Assembly (NCBI GenBank): GCA_946811695.1 | Contig: OX328123.1 | Coordinates: forward strand, 30,420,322-30,484,321 | Direction of reading: 5' to 3' | Length of the DNA: 64,000 nt | Origin: Gonocerus acuteangulatus | Taxonomy: Eukaryota; Arthropoda; Insecta; Hemiptera; Coreidae | Part shown: positions 36,270-47,424 of the stretch, in pieces | Position numbering within the stretch: the first letter of the stretch is position 1 | How the letters are laid out: each line of letters begins with the position of its first letter | Notes under the pieces: model-generated | Database searches by the model: none | What the model was told of the DNA's origin: nothing | The model's input: only the letters and a program-made list of their open reading frames with translations | Program-made: the position numbers and the translations under genes

Positions 36270-37157
36270 TAGAACTATTCTTGGAGCAATGAAGCCCTCA
36301 GCTTTAAGATGTTCGTAAGGTATTTGTATAAATTGAAATAATCCTCTTTTGGAACTCTATTCAGAATCTCATACAATTGTGCGTTATCTGTTGGGTGTTT
36401 CAATGGTAGATATTCCTCTCTGATTGGCAAGTAAATTAGGCAGTGCAACACTATAATGAATTATGATGCACATCTTCATATGCATTCGATCTGCAAAGGA
36501 TACACATTTCTTTTGGATTAACACAACAATAGACTTTTTTTTACGCAGAATTTAATATTAAAATTGCTCGAAGCACTTAGTTGTGTAATAATTTTGAAAA
36601 CTGCAAAAGATGATATGTATCAATTTGAAAAAGTTATGGATGGAATAATAAATTTATATATTGGACTCCAGACTGAATTTCTCATTTTATCAAAATATTT
36701 ATTTTGTGCAGAAGTTGAATTAACGTCTAGGATTTTACGTATGTTTACTTTAATTATGTTTATTTATTAGGTCCAAAGAATGAAATATATTTTTGACTTG
36801 AGAAAACCAATTCAATTTAATAATGTTTATGGGGGTTTGGTCTAGCGCAATAGTCGACAATAACAATTTTTTGGTAATCTATCATTGGGCATAGACAAAA
36901 TCTTATTGAGCCACGAAAGCACCGATTTTATAATTTGTATAGAAACATACGCCGCCTCCAACCTCTAATCGAATCATATAGCGAGGAGTAGTTCGAATTA
37001 GCTTAAATAATGTCTTGTAAAACCCAGTTTCTTCTTGCTCCAAATATCTTAAATACCTTAAAGACCAAACTGGAGCTGCATATACTAAATTGGAGCTTGC
37101 TAATGCGTGGAAGAGTTTAGTTGTGGCATCCCAATCTTGACATCTAGAACCTTGCAA
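36270..37157 (-). pseudogene. LINE ORF2 3' part: RT tail to C-terminus
   Basis: The best-preserved block (37157-36903) reads KLFHALASSNLVYAAPVW and then RTTPRYMIRLEVG. This matches the region just downstream of the reverse-transcriptase catalytic core in non-LTR retrotransposons (kLF..L..S.llY..p.W, Y..RlE.G). Beyond a stop, decayed frames continue for about 600 bp, ending near 36280 with VPKEDYFNLYKYLTNILK and a stop, typical of a LINE C-terminus preceded by a Cys/His motif (LHC visible). Catalytic residues are upstream and missing. Several frameshifts and stops are present. It differs from the RNase H-type LINEs at 27819 and 52560. Confidence 0.75.
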
Positions 37158-37215
37158 GATTTTGAAAACAGTAGATATTGCAGACTTAAATTATGTAATT
37201 GCATATCATATATAC

Positions 37216-37217
<2 letters not shown>

Positions 37218-37270
<53 letters not shown>
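37218..37270. repeat. (AT)n microsatellite
   Basis: Alternating AT followed by imperfect (CATA)n to about 37305. Confidence 0.95.
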
Positions 37271-37276
<6 letters not shown>

Positions 37277-37310
37277 TACATATATACATATATACATACA
37301 TACATATAAT

Positions 37311-37520
37311 AATTCTTTTGGATTTTAGGAGGCATGGGCTTAATAGTATTAAGCCAGAATCCCGAGCGAGTACATGGTAACGAGAGGACTTCGTAGCAAG
37401 AAGTGCCCCTGAAGAGGTGCGCAAATATGCACGAAACATGTCGGGCCTTTTAAATAGAGTAGTATGAAGACAGGAATACTGCTTTAACGACCCCATGCCT
37501 CCTAAGATCAAAAGGAATTT
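37311..37520. mobile_element. 210-bp inverted-repeat unit between (AT)n tracts
   Basis: Begins aattcttttggattttagga and ends with the near-inverse; the arms of about 28 bp differ at three or four positions. Microsatellites lie on both sides (37218-37305, 37557-37634). The interior contains the candidate hammerhead at 37405-37446. It resembles a Penelope-type terminal fragment or retrozyme-like unit more than an ordinary DNA-transposon miniature. Confidence 0.6.
37405..37446 (+). ncRNA. Candidate minimal hammerhead ribozyme
   Basis: Elements in order: stem I 5' strand GCCC (37405-37408); core CTGAAGA (37409-37415, fits CUGANGA); one extra G; stem II GTGC/GCAC (37417-37420, 37429-37432) closed by an 8-nt loop; core GAAA (37433-37436); stem III of one C-G pair plus the A-U pair, with a two-base loop; cleavage triplet GTC (37440-37442); stem I 3' strand GGGC (37443-37446). 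Hammerheads with tiny stem III are known from Penelope-like terminal repeats. The unpaired G beside stem II and the 2-nt loop argue for weak or dimer-only activity. Inferred by eye. Confidence 0.55.
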
Positions 37521-37553
37521 ATATATTTTGGGTCATCTACAAGAATATAAATG

Positions 37554-37556
<3 letters not shown>

Positions 37557-37634
<78 letters not shown>
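37557..37634. repeat. (AT)n microsatellite
   Basis: About 78 bp of alternating AT. Confidence 0.95.
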
Positions 37635-37637
<3 letters not shown>

Positions 37638-38526
37638 AACACGCACACCCACATAAATTTTATGGTGATCCAAATTCTGTTTTTTCGATCGCAAAATTCT
37701 AAATTCAACATTCTCATGAGATAATCTTATTCACTACACCATAAACAATTCGATATACATATAAAGCTTGCCCACCTAACGAGAAAGATCAAAGAACCAT
37801 ATTGTTTCGAAACACGCTGCATGAGAAAATATTAATATGCGTAATTTCTGATCGCGCTCAATGAAACTGGATGTGAAGCACTCGAAAATGATTTTCCTGC
37901 TTTTAACGAACCTAAATTCCCAATTATTTTTATTATTAGAGGAATAATCCTTAAGCTTTATAAAGTAATGTTACCATAAGGTTTCAGTAAGTCTTCAATG
38001 CCTACACAGCCAAGTGCAAGAAGGAGGTTTCGTTCTCAAAGTCAGGGCATATACACTGATATGAGTATGGCGGTACAAGGCACATGTGTTCCTTAAATTT
38101 GTATGCCAAGTCTTAATTTTCAATTTGCTTTAAAGCCTACCCTCGAAAATTTGCTGATTGACGAATTGACCCTTTGTTTTCTTATTGTAGACATATTTAC
38201 CCAGTATCCTTTTGAAAATCGCAAGTCCGTTCAAAAGGAATCCATTAAATTCATCAGCAAATCAACTGGCATAACAAAAACATTTTTGTTTGCTATATAA
38301 TATTCTTTGTCACCATCTAAATAAGTTATAAAAAGAAGAAAATATCGAGCCAGCTCGATAAATGGACCAACAGTCTAAACAATGGTACAACGGCATCTTT
38401 TAAAAGTTATGCTTCATGTATATTCCAATTTTTGAAGTCTCCATGTCTTATCTTTTCAAAATCTTTCATTGGAGTTTTAGACAGCGAATTTATTGAAGAA
38501 ATTACAGCTCTTTGGCTGTAAAAACA
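37635..38526. other. Unassigned stretch
   Basis: No gene or recognised repeat. A plus-strand frame at 38103-38300 has no motif. Confidence 0.35.
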
Positions 38527-38534
38527 CCTTGAAT

Positions 38535-39847
38535 TATAGGCGTATATAAGAAAAAATGTCGAGACGAGGGAGCATTTGGGGGAGGCTGGTACCGTCTGCA
38601 GGGTTTGGTACACTAGGAATTTTGAACTAGCCAACTAAAACGCTATTACAGCCATTTTTTTTTTTCTAACTAACTCTTTTTACTGATTAAATCAAAATTT
38701 CGGGGGAGGGGGGATGCAGCCCCCTCAGGCCCCCCTTGTACAGGGTGTCCCAGTATATGTGTCCACCCCCTTTTCCTCGTAGAGTTGTTTGAATGTCGAA
38801 ATGAAACTTGGTAGGTCTTGGTTATGTTGCATGAGGTTTCTTTTAAAGGTTTAGTTGACTTTGTAACATTCTCCAATTTTTCTCCAGCGCATATAACTCT
38901 TGAGTTTCTAATGGCGGCAGGTATTTTTTATGACGAATTCTGATAGAAAATTTAATTTTAAGACTAATTTATTCCGAGACATCTTTTGATCCGACGCACC
39001 GTTTGCGCGAAAAACGCACAAAACTGAAAAATATCGCCCTATTGTAGACAAATTCCTATTTATCACTGAAACCAAGCCTTTTGCCTAAAAACACCTCGAT
39101 ACAAACGTTGTAGCCTATTAATTTTCCTTTCAGGTGATACCAAGATCAAAGTTGTAGGTTTAATATTGAACGGGATATTATGAATGAAAAATATACCTTA
39201 AAAGTTTTAAAAAGCAACAATTCAGAAAATCGATATGAATAGAAAAAAAAGTAGCTGACATAAACAATAAAAAAAAAGTACTTATTTACTTTATGAAAAA
39301 AAATATATAAAAATTATTATAAAACAGAACAGAATAAATTTATTTTTCCATATGAAATTATTATATCATAAAACTAAAAAAAAAAAATTGCCTTTGTTTT
39401 CATTCATAATACCCCGTTAAATATTTAATCTACAACTTTGATCTTGGTATCATCTGAAAGGAAAATTAATAGGCTACAACGTTTACATTGAGGTGTTTTT
39501 ACGTACAAGGCTTGGTTTCAGTGATAAGTAGGAATTTGTCTACAAAAGGGCGATATTTTTCAGTTTTTTGCGTTTTACGCATAAACGGTGCGGCGGATCA
39601 AAAGATGTCTCGGAATAATTTAGTCTTAAAATTAAATTTTCTGTCAGAATTCGTCATAAAAAATACCGGCCGCCATTGGAAAATCAAGAGTTAGATGCGC
39701 AGGAGAATGTTACAAAGTCAACTAAACTTTCAAAAGTAACCTCATGCAACATAACTAAGACCTACCAAGTTTCATTTCGAAATTCCAACAACTCTAGGAG
39801 GAAAAGGGGGTGGACACATATACTGGGACACCCTGTATATGCCCTTG
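38535..39847 (-). mobile_element. hAT family A miniature interrupted by a foldback element
   Basis: The left part (38535-38740) starts TATAGGCGTATATAAG. The right remainder (39836-39847) ends TATATGCCCTTG. An 8-bp TSD with one mismatch flanks the whole (CCTTGAAT at 38527-38534, CCTTGAAA at 39848-39855). The interior matches family A reversed. The foldback element at 38741-39835 sits within a TA close to the right end. Confidence 0.85.
38741..39835. mobile_element. 1.1 kb foldback element, TA flanked, ~450-bp arms
   Basis: The ends CAGGGTGTCCCAGTATATGT and the exact inverse extend into arms of about 450 bp (38741 to about 39195, and about 39405 to 39835), by eye more than 85% identical. A spacer of about 200 bp is A-rich. 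TA flanks both ends (38739-38740, 39836-39837), consistent with a Tc1/mariner-type TA target. No transposase present. The mirrored frames inside the arms are not genes. Confidence 0.9.
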
Positions 39848-39855
39848 CCTTGAAA

Positions 39856-40779
39856 TTAAGAATTACTTGACTTGACGAAATTCGAGAGGAGGACTCTGCC
39901 AAAATTGGATTCAGCCCTCGTTGTAATAAGGATGAGTATTGGAAACCCCAGGACTTAAATAAGGACAAATCTGAGGAGTTACTATGGTTATTCGCTAAGA
40001 TGAGGTATTCACAAAGAATGTGAGTAGAAGTAGATATATTTCTGACTTCCCTGAGACACGATATGTCATTCCACTAGGAAGTCAAACGTCGCCCACAGAT
40101 TCCTCGTGACCTAGTTATTCCTATGGTAAACCCCATAGCTCCCGCCTACTATACAGGATGTCTGGGGTTCCTGGATCCGCGATCCTGTTCTCGGTATCTG
40201 TAGACGGAACTCTATCAACGGTTGTTGGAATTCATCGAACCAGTTGGAAGTAACCACAGGAACAAATCGTAGGAGCTTCGTTATCTTAGCACGTTTTCGA
40301 TCTCTGTTTTGCCTTAATCTTTTTTAAAAAATGTAAGCACATGTAAACATATAAAATGAAGTCTCGAAGAGAAGCAAAATCTTTGGCGCTAAAGGAAACT
40401 GGACGTACCCGAAGTGGAACTTACCCCATTTAAGATCTATCAAAAAACGTATTTGTAGCAATTTTAATAAGTTTTCGAATAGATGCCTTACAGTTACTAC
40501 GATTCGAACCGGGTTCGTAATCTATACATATAATAAAATGCTAACGGATCGCTGTCTGTACATGGAAGATATATGGGAAAAAACACTATTGGGGGCCTTT
40601 ATCAAAGCATTAGTAACCTAAACAATGATTTTTAGAATTTTTGTCTGTTTATCTGTTTGTCGTTTAATCAACATTTAGTGTTTGTTTCATGTCAATCGGT
40701 TCATAAATAAAAAAGTTATGACAAAGTAAAGAATCACGTCGATCATTTTACGAACCATCGTTAACACAATAAACATCAG
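39856..40779. other. Unassigned stretch
   Basis: Bases 39900-40280 are less A+T-rich but have no convincing frame. No element ends recognised. Confidence 0.35.
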
Positions 40780-40970
40780 AGTTTTTTGGTCACGAAACTT
40801 GGTATATAGTATTCCCCTGAATGATTGAACGAGTTCGTTAACTACAATTGGTTCATCTGGAGGGGGGTTAACTCCAGACCAAACTAGTTAATCGCCCATA
40901 CCGTCCGCAATTATTGTAGTATTGCAACGAAACTCGGTGTTCGTTGTGGAAATATTAATAGAAAAATGAA
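40780..40970 (+). repeat. Single unit of the ~145-bp repeat family R
   Basis: Contains tcacgaaacttggtatatag, attgaacgagttcgttaac, a G run and caacgaaactcggtgttcg, in the same order as 51418-51620. Other members are at 49903-50050 and a trace near 59090. Confidence 0.7.
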
Positions 40971-42527
40971 TTTTGTAAAAATAAACTAATTCGGTTCATG
41001 AGACTCGCTTCTCATGTACTCTTAATCTACATTGTAGTTTATTTTTTTTTGGATGGGCTAAAATTCTTTCTTAACTAATCAAAAATTATACCAAGACTGA
41101 TCCGAGTGAAATCCCGATGCCCAGTGAACGCGATGCTCATTTAAAGGTAATTTTTTGTGCAAGCCCCGATTGGTCCCTTTTTAAGTAAGTGGTAAATTTT
41201 TTTTTTTTGTTCGCCTTCAATAAATTTAAAAATTAAAACCCACTTTTTTATCTTTATTACAAGAAATGATGAAAAAAATAAATAAGTAGGAAAAAAATGA
41301 ACATTTCAGAAAATTAAACTTGAAAGTTGTTTTCTCAAAACTATGTTTTTATTTATTTATTTATTAAAAGTTTCGCAGTTTTTAGCGATATACTCTATAA
41401 CAATAAACGATGATTACATGATTACAAAATAAATGATAATAACAGTGTTAACAATAAATGATGATTTAACAATAAATGAAGATATGATGATTTGACAATA
41501 AATGATGATGACATGATTACAGAATTCATACACATGCACACACATAAATACATATGCGTATATTATTGCACTATATCTATATTGTTTATATTTACATTAT
41601 ACATACATTATACATTATTATTATCTATAGACTTATAGCGTACATTATTATATCTATATAATTATTTTATTCATTAATATTATTATTATTACATTTATTC
41701 CTTATTATTATATATATACTTATATTACACATTATTATTATTACATTATTCCTTATCATTATCCATAGACTAATATTGCACATTATTACTACATTGCTTT
41801 TTTTTATTGTTATTGGTGTAATGTTATTCTAAATTGGTGTAATGTTATTCTCAAAGATAGATATATCTGCTTTTCAGATTACCTGTACAAATAATGTGTT
41901 ACTATGTTTTTAGAATATGGCGATACTCTAGCGTCTTCAATTTTTGTCTGATCAACTTCAAATTTTAACTGCAGCTTTCTAATGATATTTGCTAATAAAG
42001 TACGTAAGATGTTTTCGATTCATTGAATTGTAACGATTTTATGAGTGATTTTCGACGGATTTTTAATTGAAAATGAATAATTGTTCGCCATTTTCGAAAA
42101 AATTAATACTTCTTAAAAATCCTACGTACTTTACTAGATTTAACCTCACTTGTTATAATGCAATACCTGTTGCTTATTTTAATAAATATTTCCCGATATA
42201 TCCCTAGTATCAGTGCATAAATATTTCATCATCCTTATGATAGTCACTAAAACAATATATTTTATCAATATGATCAGCTATTATGAGCGAATATGAAGCA
42301 AGAAGCAAGTCCTGTGTTGGACACGGAAGAATAATCTGCCTCGACAGCCGAAATCCAGGTCAATGCCTTCCCCTGACCCAACCCTCTCTTACTAGTCATA
42401 CATCTTTAGTCATACATACACACGCTCACACGAGCAGGTGTAAATTACTATATTACTGCTTCATAATTATTTCTGGGTTATTTCGCATACTTCTACGAAA
42501 TTAGGCATGTCTATGTCGCAACAGGGA
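40971..42527. other. Unassigned A+T-rich stretch
   Basis: Includes degenerate (ATTATT)n-like sequence at about 41560-41800 and near-repeats of aataaatgatgat near 41400-41510. A plus-strand frame at 42283-42504 has no motif. Confidence 0.4.
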
Positions 42528-42672
42528 TTTTTTTTTACTACGCGTCAACACCTGGGATGTTAGCTCCTAACGTCACGTTGGCGGTCACCCATTCAAGTAC
42601 TGTCCACGCCCGACATTGCTTAACTTCGGTGATCAATGGGAACCGATCTAGTCAACGTGGCTAAGGCCGTAT
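42528..42672 (-). mobile_element. 5S rRNA-derived SINE (or retroposed 5S copy)
   Basis: Reading the minus strand from 42672, the sequence follows 5S rRNA: ATCGGTTCCCATTGATCACC, then GAAGTTAAGCAATGTCGGGC, AGTACTTGAATGGGTGACCG. This covers the internal promoter (A box, intermediate element, C box). After GACCGCC it departs from 5S: AACGTGACGTTAGGAGC and ATCCCAGGTGTTGACGCG replace the normal 3' end. It then ends in an A tract (T at 42528-42536 on the plus strand). A 5S head plus new tail plus poly-A is the SINE3 layout. No clear TSD seen. Confidence 0.75.
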
Positions 42673-42721
42673 CATATTATTAAATGTAACTGTGCCGGTA
42701 TATTACAATAAACAATATATG

Positions 42722-42726
<5 letters not shown>

Positions 42727-42806
<80 letters not shown>
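42727..42806. repeat. (AT)n microsatellite
   Basis: About 80 bp of alternating AT. Confidence 0.95.
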
Positions 42807-42812
<6 letters not shown>

Positions 42813-44060
42813 CCTCGGACGAATTTCAACTATGAGTTTGCCTGTATTCTGTAGGGGCTCCTAAGACTCTTTCGTTACCAAAAGCAATTAAGCATTTTTT
42901 GTTTTTTTATTATGTTTATATTTACGACGTATCAACTATTGGTCTATTTACGCCGAGCAATCTACAAGTTGCCACTCTTTTATAATCCCAACAGCAGGTA
43001 AGAGTATTTTATTGTACGCAATTTATTGAGGGAGAAGTGGAAAAAGTTCAACTGTGTACATTTCATCATAACACGTGAACTAGTTACATTTGAATTTATC
43101 ATTAATAATTAACTGATCTTTACTTATATTCTGAAGAGTCATAAGTAGAATTTGTCTGGGTTCAGTAGTGGTATCTTAATAAAACTACATTTTTAATAGG
43201 AAAATCCGCTTTCATCGGGGCTGTAAAAAAAAGGAGGACAGAGGTAATACTAATTTTTATACAGAAAATGACACGTTCAATCATTTGCTAGGGGAATGCT
43301 ACATATCAAGTTTTATGGCAAAAAACAAAACAACAAAATCTCTGGCGGATATCGTGTTAACAGACAAACAAACACACACATACTTATATATTTTATCTGG
43401 GGTCATTTTCGGATTTTGATAGGTAAGATCGAAGAAGATTTGAATAAATTTCTCACAAATTCCTTCATGAGTGCTGTGTGTGATTTTGCTTCGAAAAACG
43501 CTAACAATTACAGAAAGAACAACAACAAATATAGAAAAATATGAATTAATGTGTATTTTTCATCACCGCTCTCCTCCGGTGTACGCTTAAAAATAGCGAG
43601 GTTATCTCTTATTGGTACATATCATGGAACCCCGACGTTGTCCTTTGATTGAGTTATATTGGAGTAATTATATTCAAAAGGAGTAGTAAATTGCTGCGTT
43701 AATACTTTGTACCACAGCGTTTGTGTCCATTTGCACAACAGTTTTCCAAAGGCGGTTATGGAATGAGGTGAAAAGCTCATAACAGGAAAAGTAATATTGC
43801 TAACTTATTTTCAGGTGCCAATTTACGATATTAACAGGTGTATAACTACAAACAGACTGAAACTCCTTGAGCTCCGAGCGTAGAACCATTCTGGATGCTC
43901 AAGAGTAAGTACTTGTCAAAGTAGGTATAAAAGAGCTATTCAGACACGCTTTCGTAGGGGAACATTTTTTTAACTGATTTGGGAAGGCAATATTACAGTC
44001 CGCACATTTTTATCTTATGTTACCCACAAATTTCTCTCTATTTTCTCTTTGTTCGAATAT
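42807..44060. other. Unassigned stretch
   Basis: No gene or known repeat recognised. Confidence 0.35.
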
Positions 44061-44061
44061 G

Positions 44062-44252
44062 TTCGACCGACCAATCATCTTCTGAACGAGACAATCCGTC
44101 GATCGGTTTTCAATTCTTTGGTCGTTACTCTCCGAATACGGAGTGACTAACCAACTGATCATTTGACCGACCAACTCCAACTAGGCAACCGACCAACTTA
44201 TCAATCCAACAACTGACCGACCGCTGATTGTTCGATCGACCAATTGCCCAAT
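44062..44252 (+). repeat. Degenerate GACCGACCAACT-type repeat
   Basis: Variants of the phrase gaccgaccaac recur about ten times at irregular spacing. The pattern is a decayed short satellite. It encodes nothing recognisable. Confidence 0.6.
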
Positions 44253-44489
44253 GAGATTAGATGACTTAATTTGAAGATAAAACAACCTGAATATTTGTGC
44301 ACTGCTATATTACCTTCCCAAACTGGTTACAAGTTTAACAGGAAATTCAAGGATGACGCAATTACTCCTAGGTATGTCAGGCAGAACTGCTCCTTTATAT
44401 CTAGTTGTAACAAGATCATTCAAGCAGGACTAGTTACCTCCCCACAAAACTCTCATAGAATGAAGAGCAGAAATACAAACTGGCAGGAA

Positions 44490-44945
44490 ATCCTGGAGGC
44501 GTTGCTTATCGTTGCTACAATAACTGGTGTTAAATACTCGTGCTTATGATGTTCTCTTCAGGCAGAATCAATATAGGCAGGTGGTCGATACTCGATATCT
44601 TCGGCGTAAAGTTGCATTCGATCAGAACCAATTCCTGGCCAACAGAACACTCAAGATAAGCTTGCAGAAACTACTTGTGGCATTGCTCATCTGAAGAACA
44701 TTGGCGTTTATTCTTGGTACCTGTGGCGTGATGATACATTCAGTCAGAACTAACTACCGGAATATAGAACTCTCAGAGAACTCAGTAGAATCTGCTTGAG
44801 GCATCACTGATCAGAAGAACTTCACCTGGTGCTATACAATAGGCGCTTATGATGTGAAGTTCTACTTATTGAGAATCACTGATATGATGAAGAGCACAAC
44901 TAGAGGAACTCCTTGAAGCAGCCCTGACCTGAAGAACCTTGGCGG
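44490..44945 (+). repeat. Diverged ~120-bp tandem repeat
   Basis: Related phrases such as cttgaggcatcactgatcag and cttgtggcattgctcatctg occur near 44492, 44673, 44794 and 44911, with cagaac and agaactctcag motifs between. Spacing is 181, 121 and 117 bp. Old array, no coding potential seen. Confidence 0.55.
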
Positions 44946-45600
44946 GTGCTGACTGACCGAGTGAGGAGGGTGAAGACCCCGCGAGTTCCGTTATTACGGT
45001 TCTGACACAGTAACTGTTTACCTCATTAGCGGTAACCGTTAGTGGATTCGGGTCGTTACCGATCTGCGCAACCTCAGCTGTTCATTCACCTCGCCCTGTC
45101 ATTGGCAATTCTATCAATACACTCTCACGGTTTGAAAGATACAGCCCACGTGTATGGTTCCCTCACTCCCAATCACTGGGGCCTGTTCTTCCCTCCTCCG
45201 GAATTCTGTGTCAGAAATGTCAAGATTTTATTTTTATCTTATTATTAAATGGATTCCACAAATTGTACTAAACTCAAAGACTAGTTTAATTGTTTTATTT
45301 AATGAAAATGGTATTGATGACCAGAAGCGAATATGGGCACAAACTGACAATAAGCTACTTCAAAGAAAACCACAGCCAAGACCTCTCCTCCTGAACAGAA
45401 CAATCTTTCGAGATGAGAGGTTCAAGGCTCAGGATTAGCTATTCATTAATAACGAACGAATTCCTATTCAATGAACCTCTTGTTTTCGTTATTTAATGTT
45501 TCCTTAGAGAAAAGCTGTACGCATGTGTTGAAAAAAACTTGGAAAAAAGTTGTCTTCAGTTTTCTTCTAATTCATTAGAATGACGAACACTTATTGACCC
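44946..45600. other. Unassigned stretch, possibly the LINE 5' region
   Basis: Plus-strand frames at 45042-45248 and 45154-45438 have no motif. The part just upstream of 45626 could be the 5' untranslated region of the LINE whose ORF1 follows. Confidence 0.35.
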
Positions 45601-45625
45601 AAATTTAGTGGCCCACTAAAATAAA

Positions 45626-46012
45626 ATGAAGCCAAAACGAGCGCCGTTATTAGAACAACACGATTATATACTAGGTTTACTTGACATTTTTGAACCCAAA
45701 CCTGTTAAATATATCTGTATCTCCTATATTCCAAGAGTTCACTTAACAATAAAAATGATAAGATTGGTTGACCAAAATCCTTTTGTAACTATTGGTGATC
45801 ATGAAATACCAATAAAACGTCTTCTGGAGCCATCAAAACGGGTAATTGTCTCAAATGCTTTTTCCGCAATACCTAACGAAGCTATCGAAGATGCCTTCAT
45901 GGCTTCATGATCCACGGTTTACTCATGTGCTTTGCCAAAGGAAACAGCTGTTCGTTGATCCTGAACACAGCAAGGAGCTACCGTCCTCTTTGATTATAGC
46001 AGTTTAAGATTT
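45626..46012 (+). pseudogene. LINE ORF1 N-terminal part, frameshifted
   Basis: From ATG 45626 a frame of 94 codons encodes a basic start, then NPFVTIGDHEIPIKRLLEPS and KRVIVSNAFSAIPNEAIEDA. In another frame the reading continues as RFTHVLCQRKQLFVDPEHSK and ELPSSLIIAV to a stop at 46010-46012. The order (P-F-x-T-x-G, L-x-P-x-K-R-x-I-x-S-N, then F-T-H-V) resembles the nucleic-acid-binding ORF1 of arthropod RNase H-type LINEs, where a zinc-knuckle segment would follow. Here a miniature (46112-46393) separates it from A-rich text and the 133-bp repeat. Family match by eye. Confidence 0.55.
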
Positions 46013-46111
46013 ATCATGGAAAACATATTTTATTACATAACGTATTAGCTGAATTATTTGCGAAGGCAATCATTTAGCTGACTTATAAAGAGTAAAATAA
46101 AGGTCTCTTGT

Positions 46112-46393
46112 GAAGACGAGGGTTCTAGGCACCGATTATTTTGCACTATATCGTATTTTGATGCACTAAACACGAATCCGTTAAAAAAAAAACAAAAAAA
46201 AAAAAAAAAACTGTTTCAAATACGCTGTTTACGCCAACTTTAAAGTTAACCTCAATAACAGTGAACTTTAGTTCTTCATAACTTCTTTCCTAGTTGAGAG
46301 CGAGTTTTGTTTTTAACGGGCTCGTGTTTAGTGCATCAAAATACGATATAGTGCAAAATTTCAAAACAATCGGTGCCTAGAACCCTCGTCTTC
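46112..46393. mobile_element. 282-bp miniature with ~80-bp inverted ends
   Basis: Begins GAAGACGAGGGTTCTAGGCA and ends with its inverse. The arms extend through cgtattttgatgcactaaac to about 46180 on the left and from about 46310 on the right. The left arm lacks about 8 bp found in the right arm. The centre has an A tract of about 27 bases. TSD not identified. It interrupts a decayed LINE ORF1. Confidence 0.8.
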
Positions 46394-46760
46394 AGATTTG
46401 CCAAAATAAATATTGAAACCAGTGAACCTCATCATATTAACATTGAACTCCCTACAATCATAAAAATTCTACATAAAAAAAAACCACAAACACACAAAAA
46501 TCTCTGAACCAACTAAAGAGATAAATAATATTATAGCTCAAGAATGATGAAACCGTACCAAATAATCCTAAAGTGGATCTACATATAAAGAAAACCGAAG
46601 AATATATTTCATTTATAGTAGAAAACAAATATGCCGTCAGCCTTAACCGGCATGATTATTGAATTAAAAAACAAGAGACCCAAAATATTTGGAAGTAAAG
46701 CGACGAACTGTCAGACTTGGACTAGGACTTAAAAATGATATTAGAGAAAATTGCTGAGAA

Positions 46761-47424
46761 ATTGAGAATGCTGGAATCACTGGATGCCTTGATATCCCCT
46801 ATGACAGATAGTGCCATTCACTTAGATCTTCCTCCCCTGGGAAGATAATGGTCCTTCATGTTCAGCTGCTAATAACATGGAAACAAATAAGGAATTGAGA
46901 ATGCTGGAATCACTGGATGCCTTGATATCCCCTATGACAGATAGTGCCATTCACTTAGATCTTCCTCCCCTGGGAAGATAATGGTCCTTCATGTTCAGCT
47001 GCTAATAACATGGAAACAAATAAGGAATTGAGAATGCTGGAATCACTGGATGCCTTGATATCCCCTATGACAGATAGTGCCATTCACTTAGATCTTCCTC
47101 CCCTGGGAAGATAATGGTCCTTCATGTTCAGCTGCTAATAACATGGAAACAAATAAGGAATTGAGAATGCTGGAGCACTGGATGCCTTGATATCCCCTAT
47201 GACAGATAGTGCCATTCACTTAGATCTTCCTCCCCTGGGAAGATAATGGTCCTTCATGTACAGCTGCTAATAACATGGAAACAAATAAGGAATTGAGAAT
47301 GCTGGAATCACTGGATGCCTTGATATCCCCTATGACAGATAGTGCCATTCACTTAGATCTTCCTCCCCTGGGAAGATAATGGTCCTTCATGTTCAGCTGC
47401 TAATAACATGGAAACAAATAAGGA
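46761..47424 (+). repeat. 133-bp VNTR, five units
   Basis: Units start at 46761, 46894, 47027, 47160 and 47292. They are almost identical. The fourth lacks one base and has one substitution (ttcatgtacag). One frame reads LRMLESLDALISPMTDSAIH before a stop within the unit, so part of a decayed LINE ORF1 may have been amplified. Confidence 0.95.

Noticed and set aside
37100..37717. Frames rich in repeated Tyr-Ile
   Set aside because: Translation of (AT)n microsatellites. The same applies near 19843, 49047, 58839 and 60110.
42528..42672. Functional 5S rRNA gene
   Set aside because: The 3' third is not 5S and an A tract ends the unit. There is no tandem array.
44271..44549. 92-codon frame next to the degenerate repeats
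   Set aside because: No ATG start and it runs into diverged tandem-repeat units. No motif.
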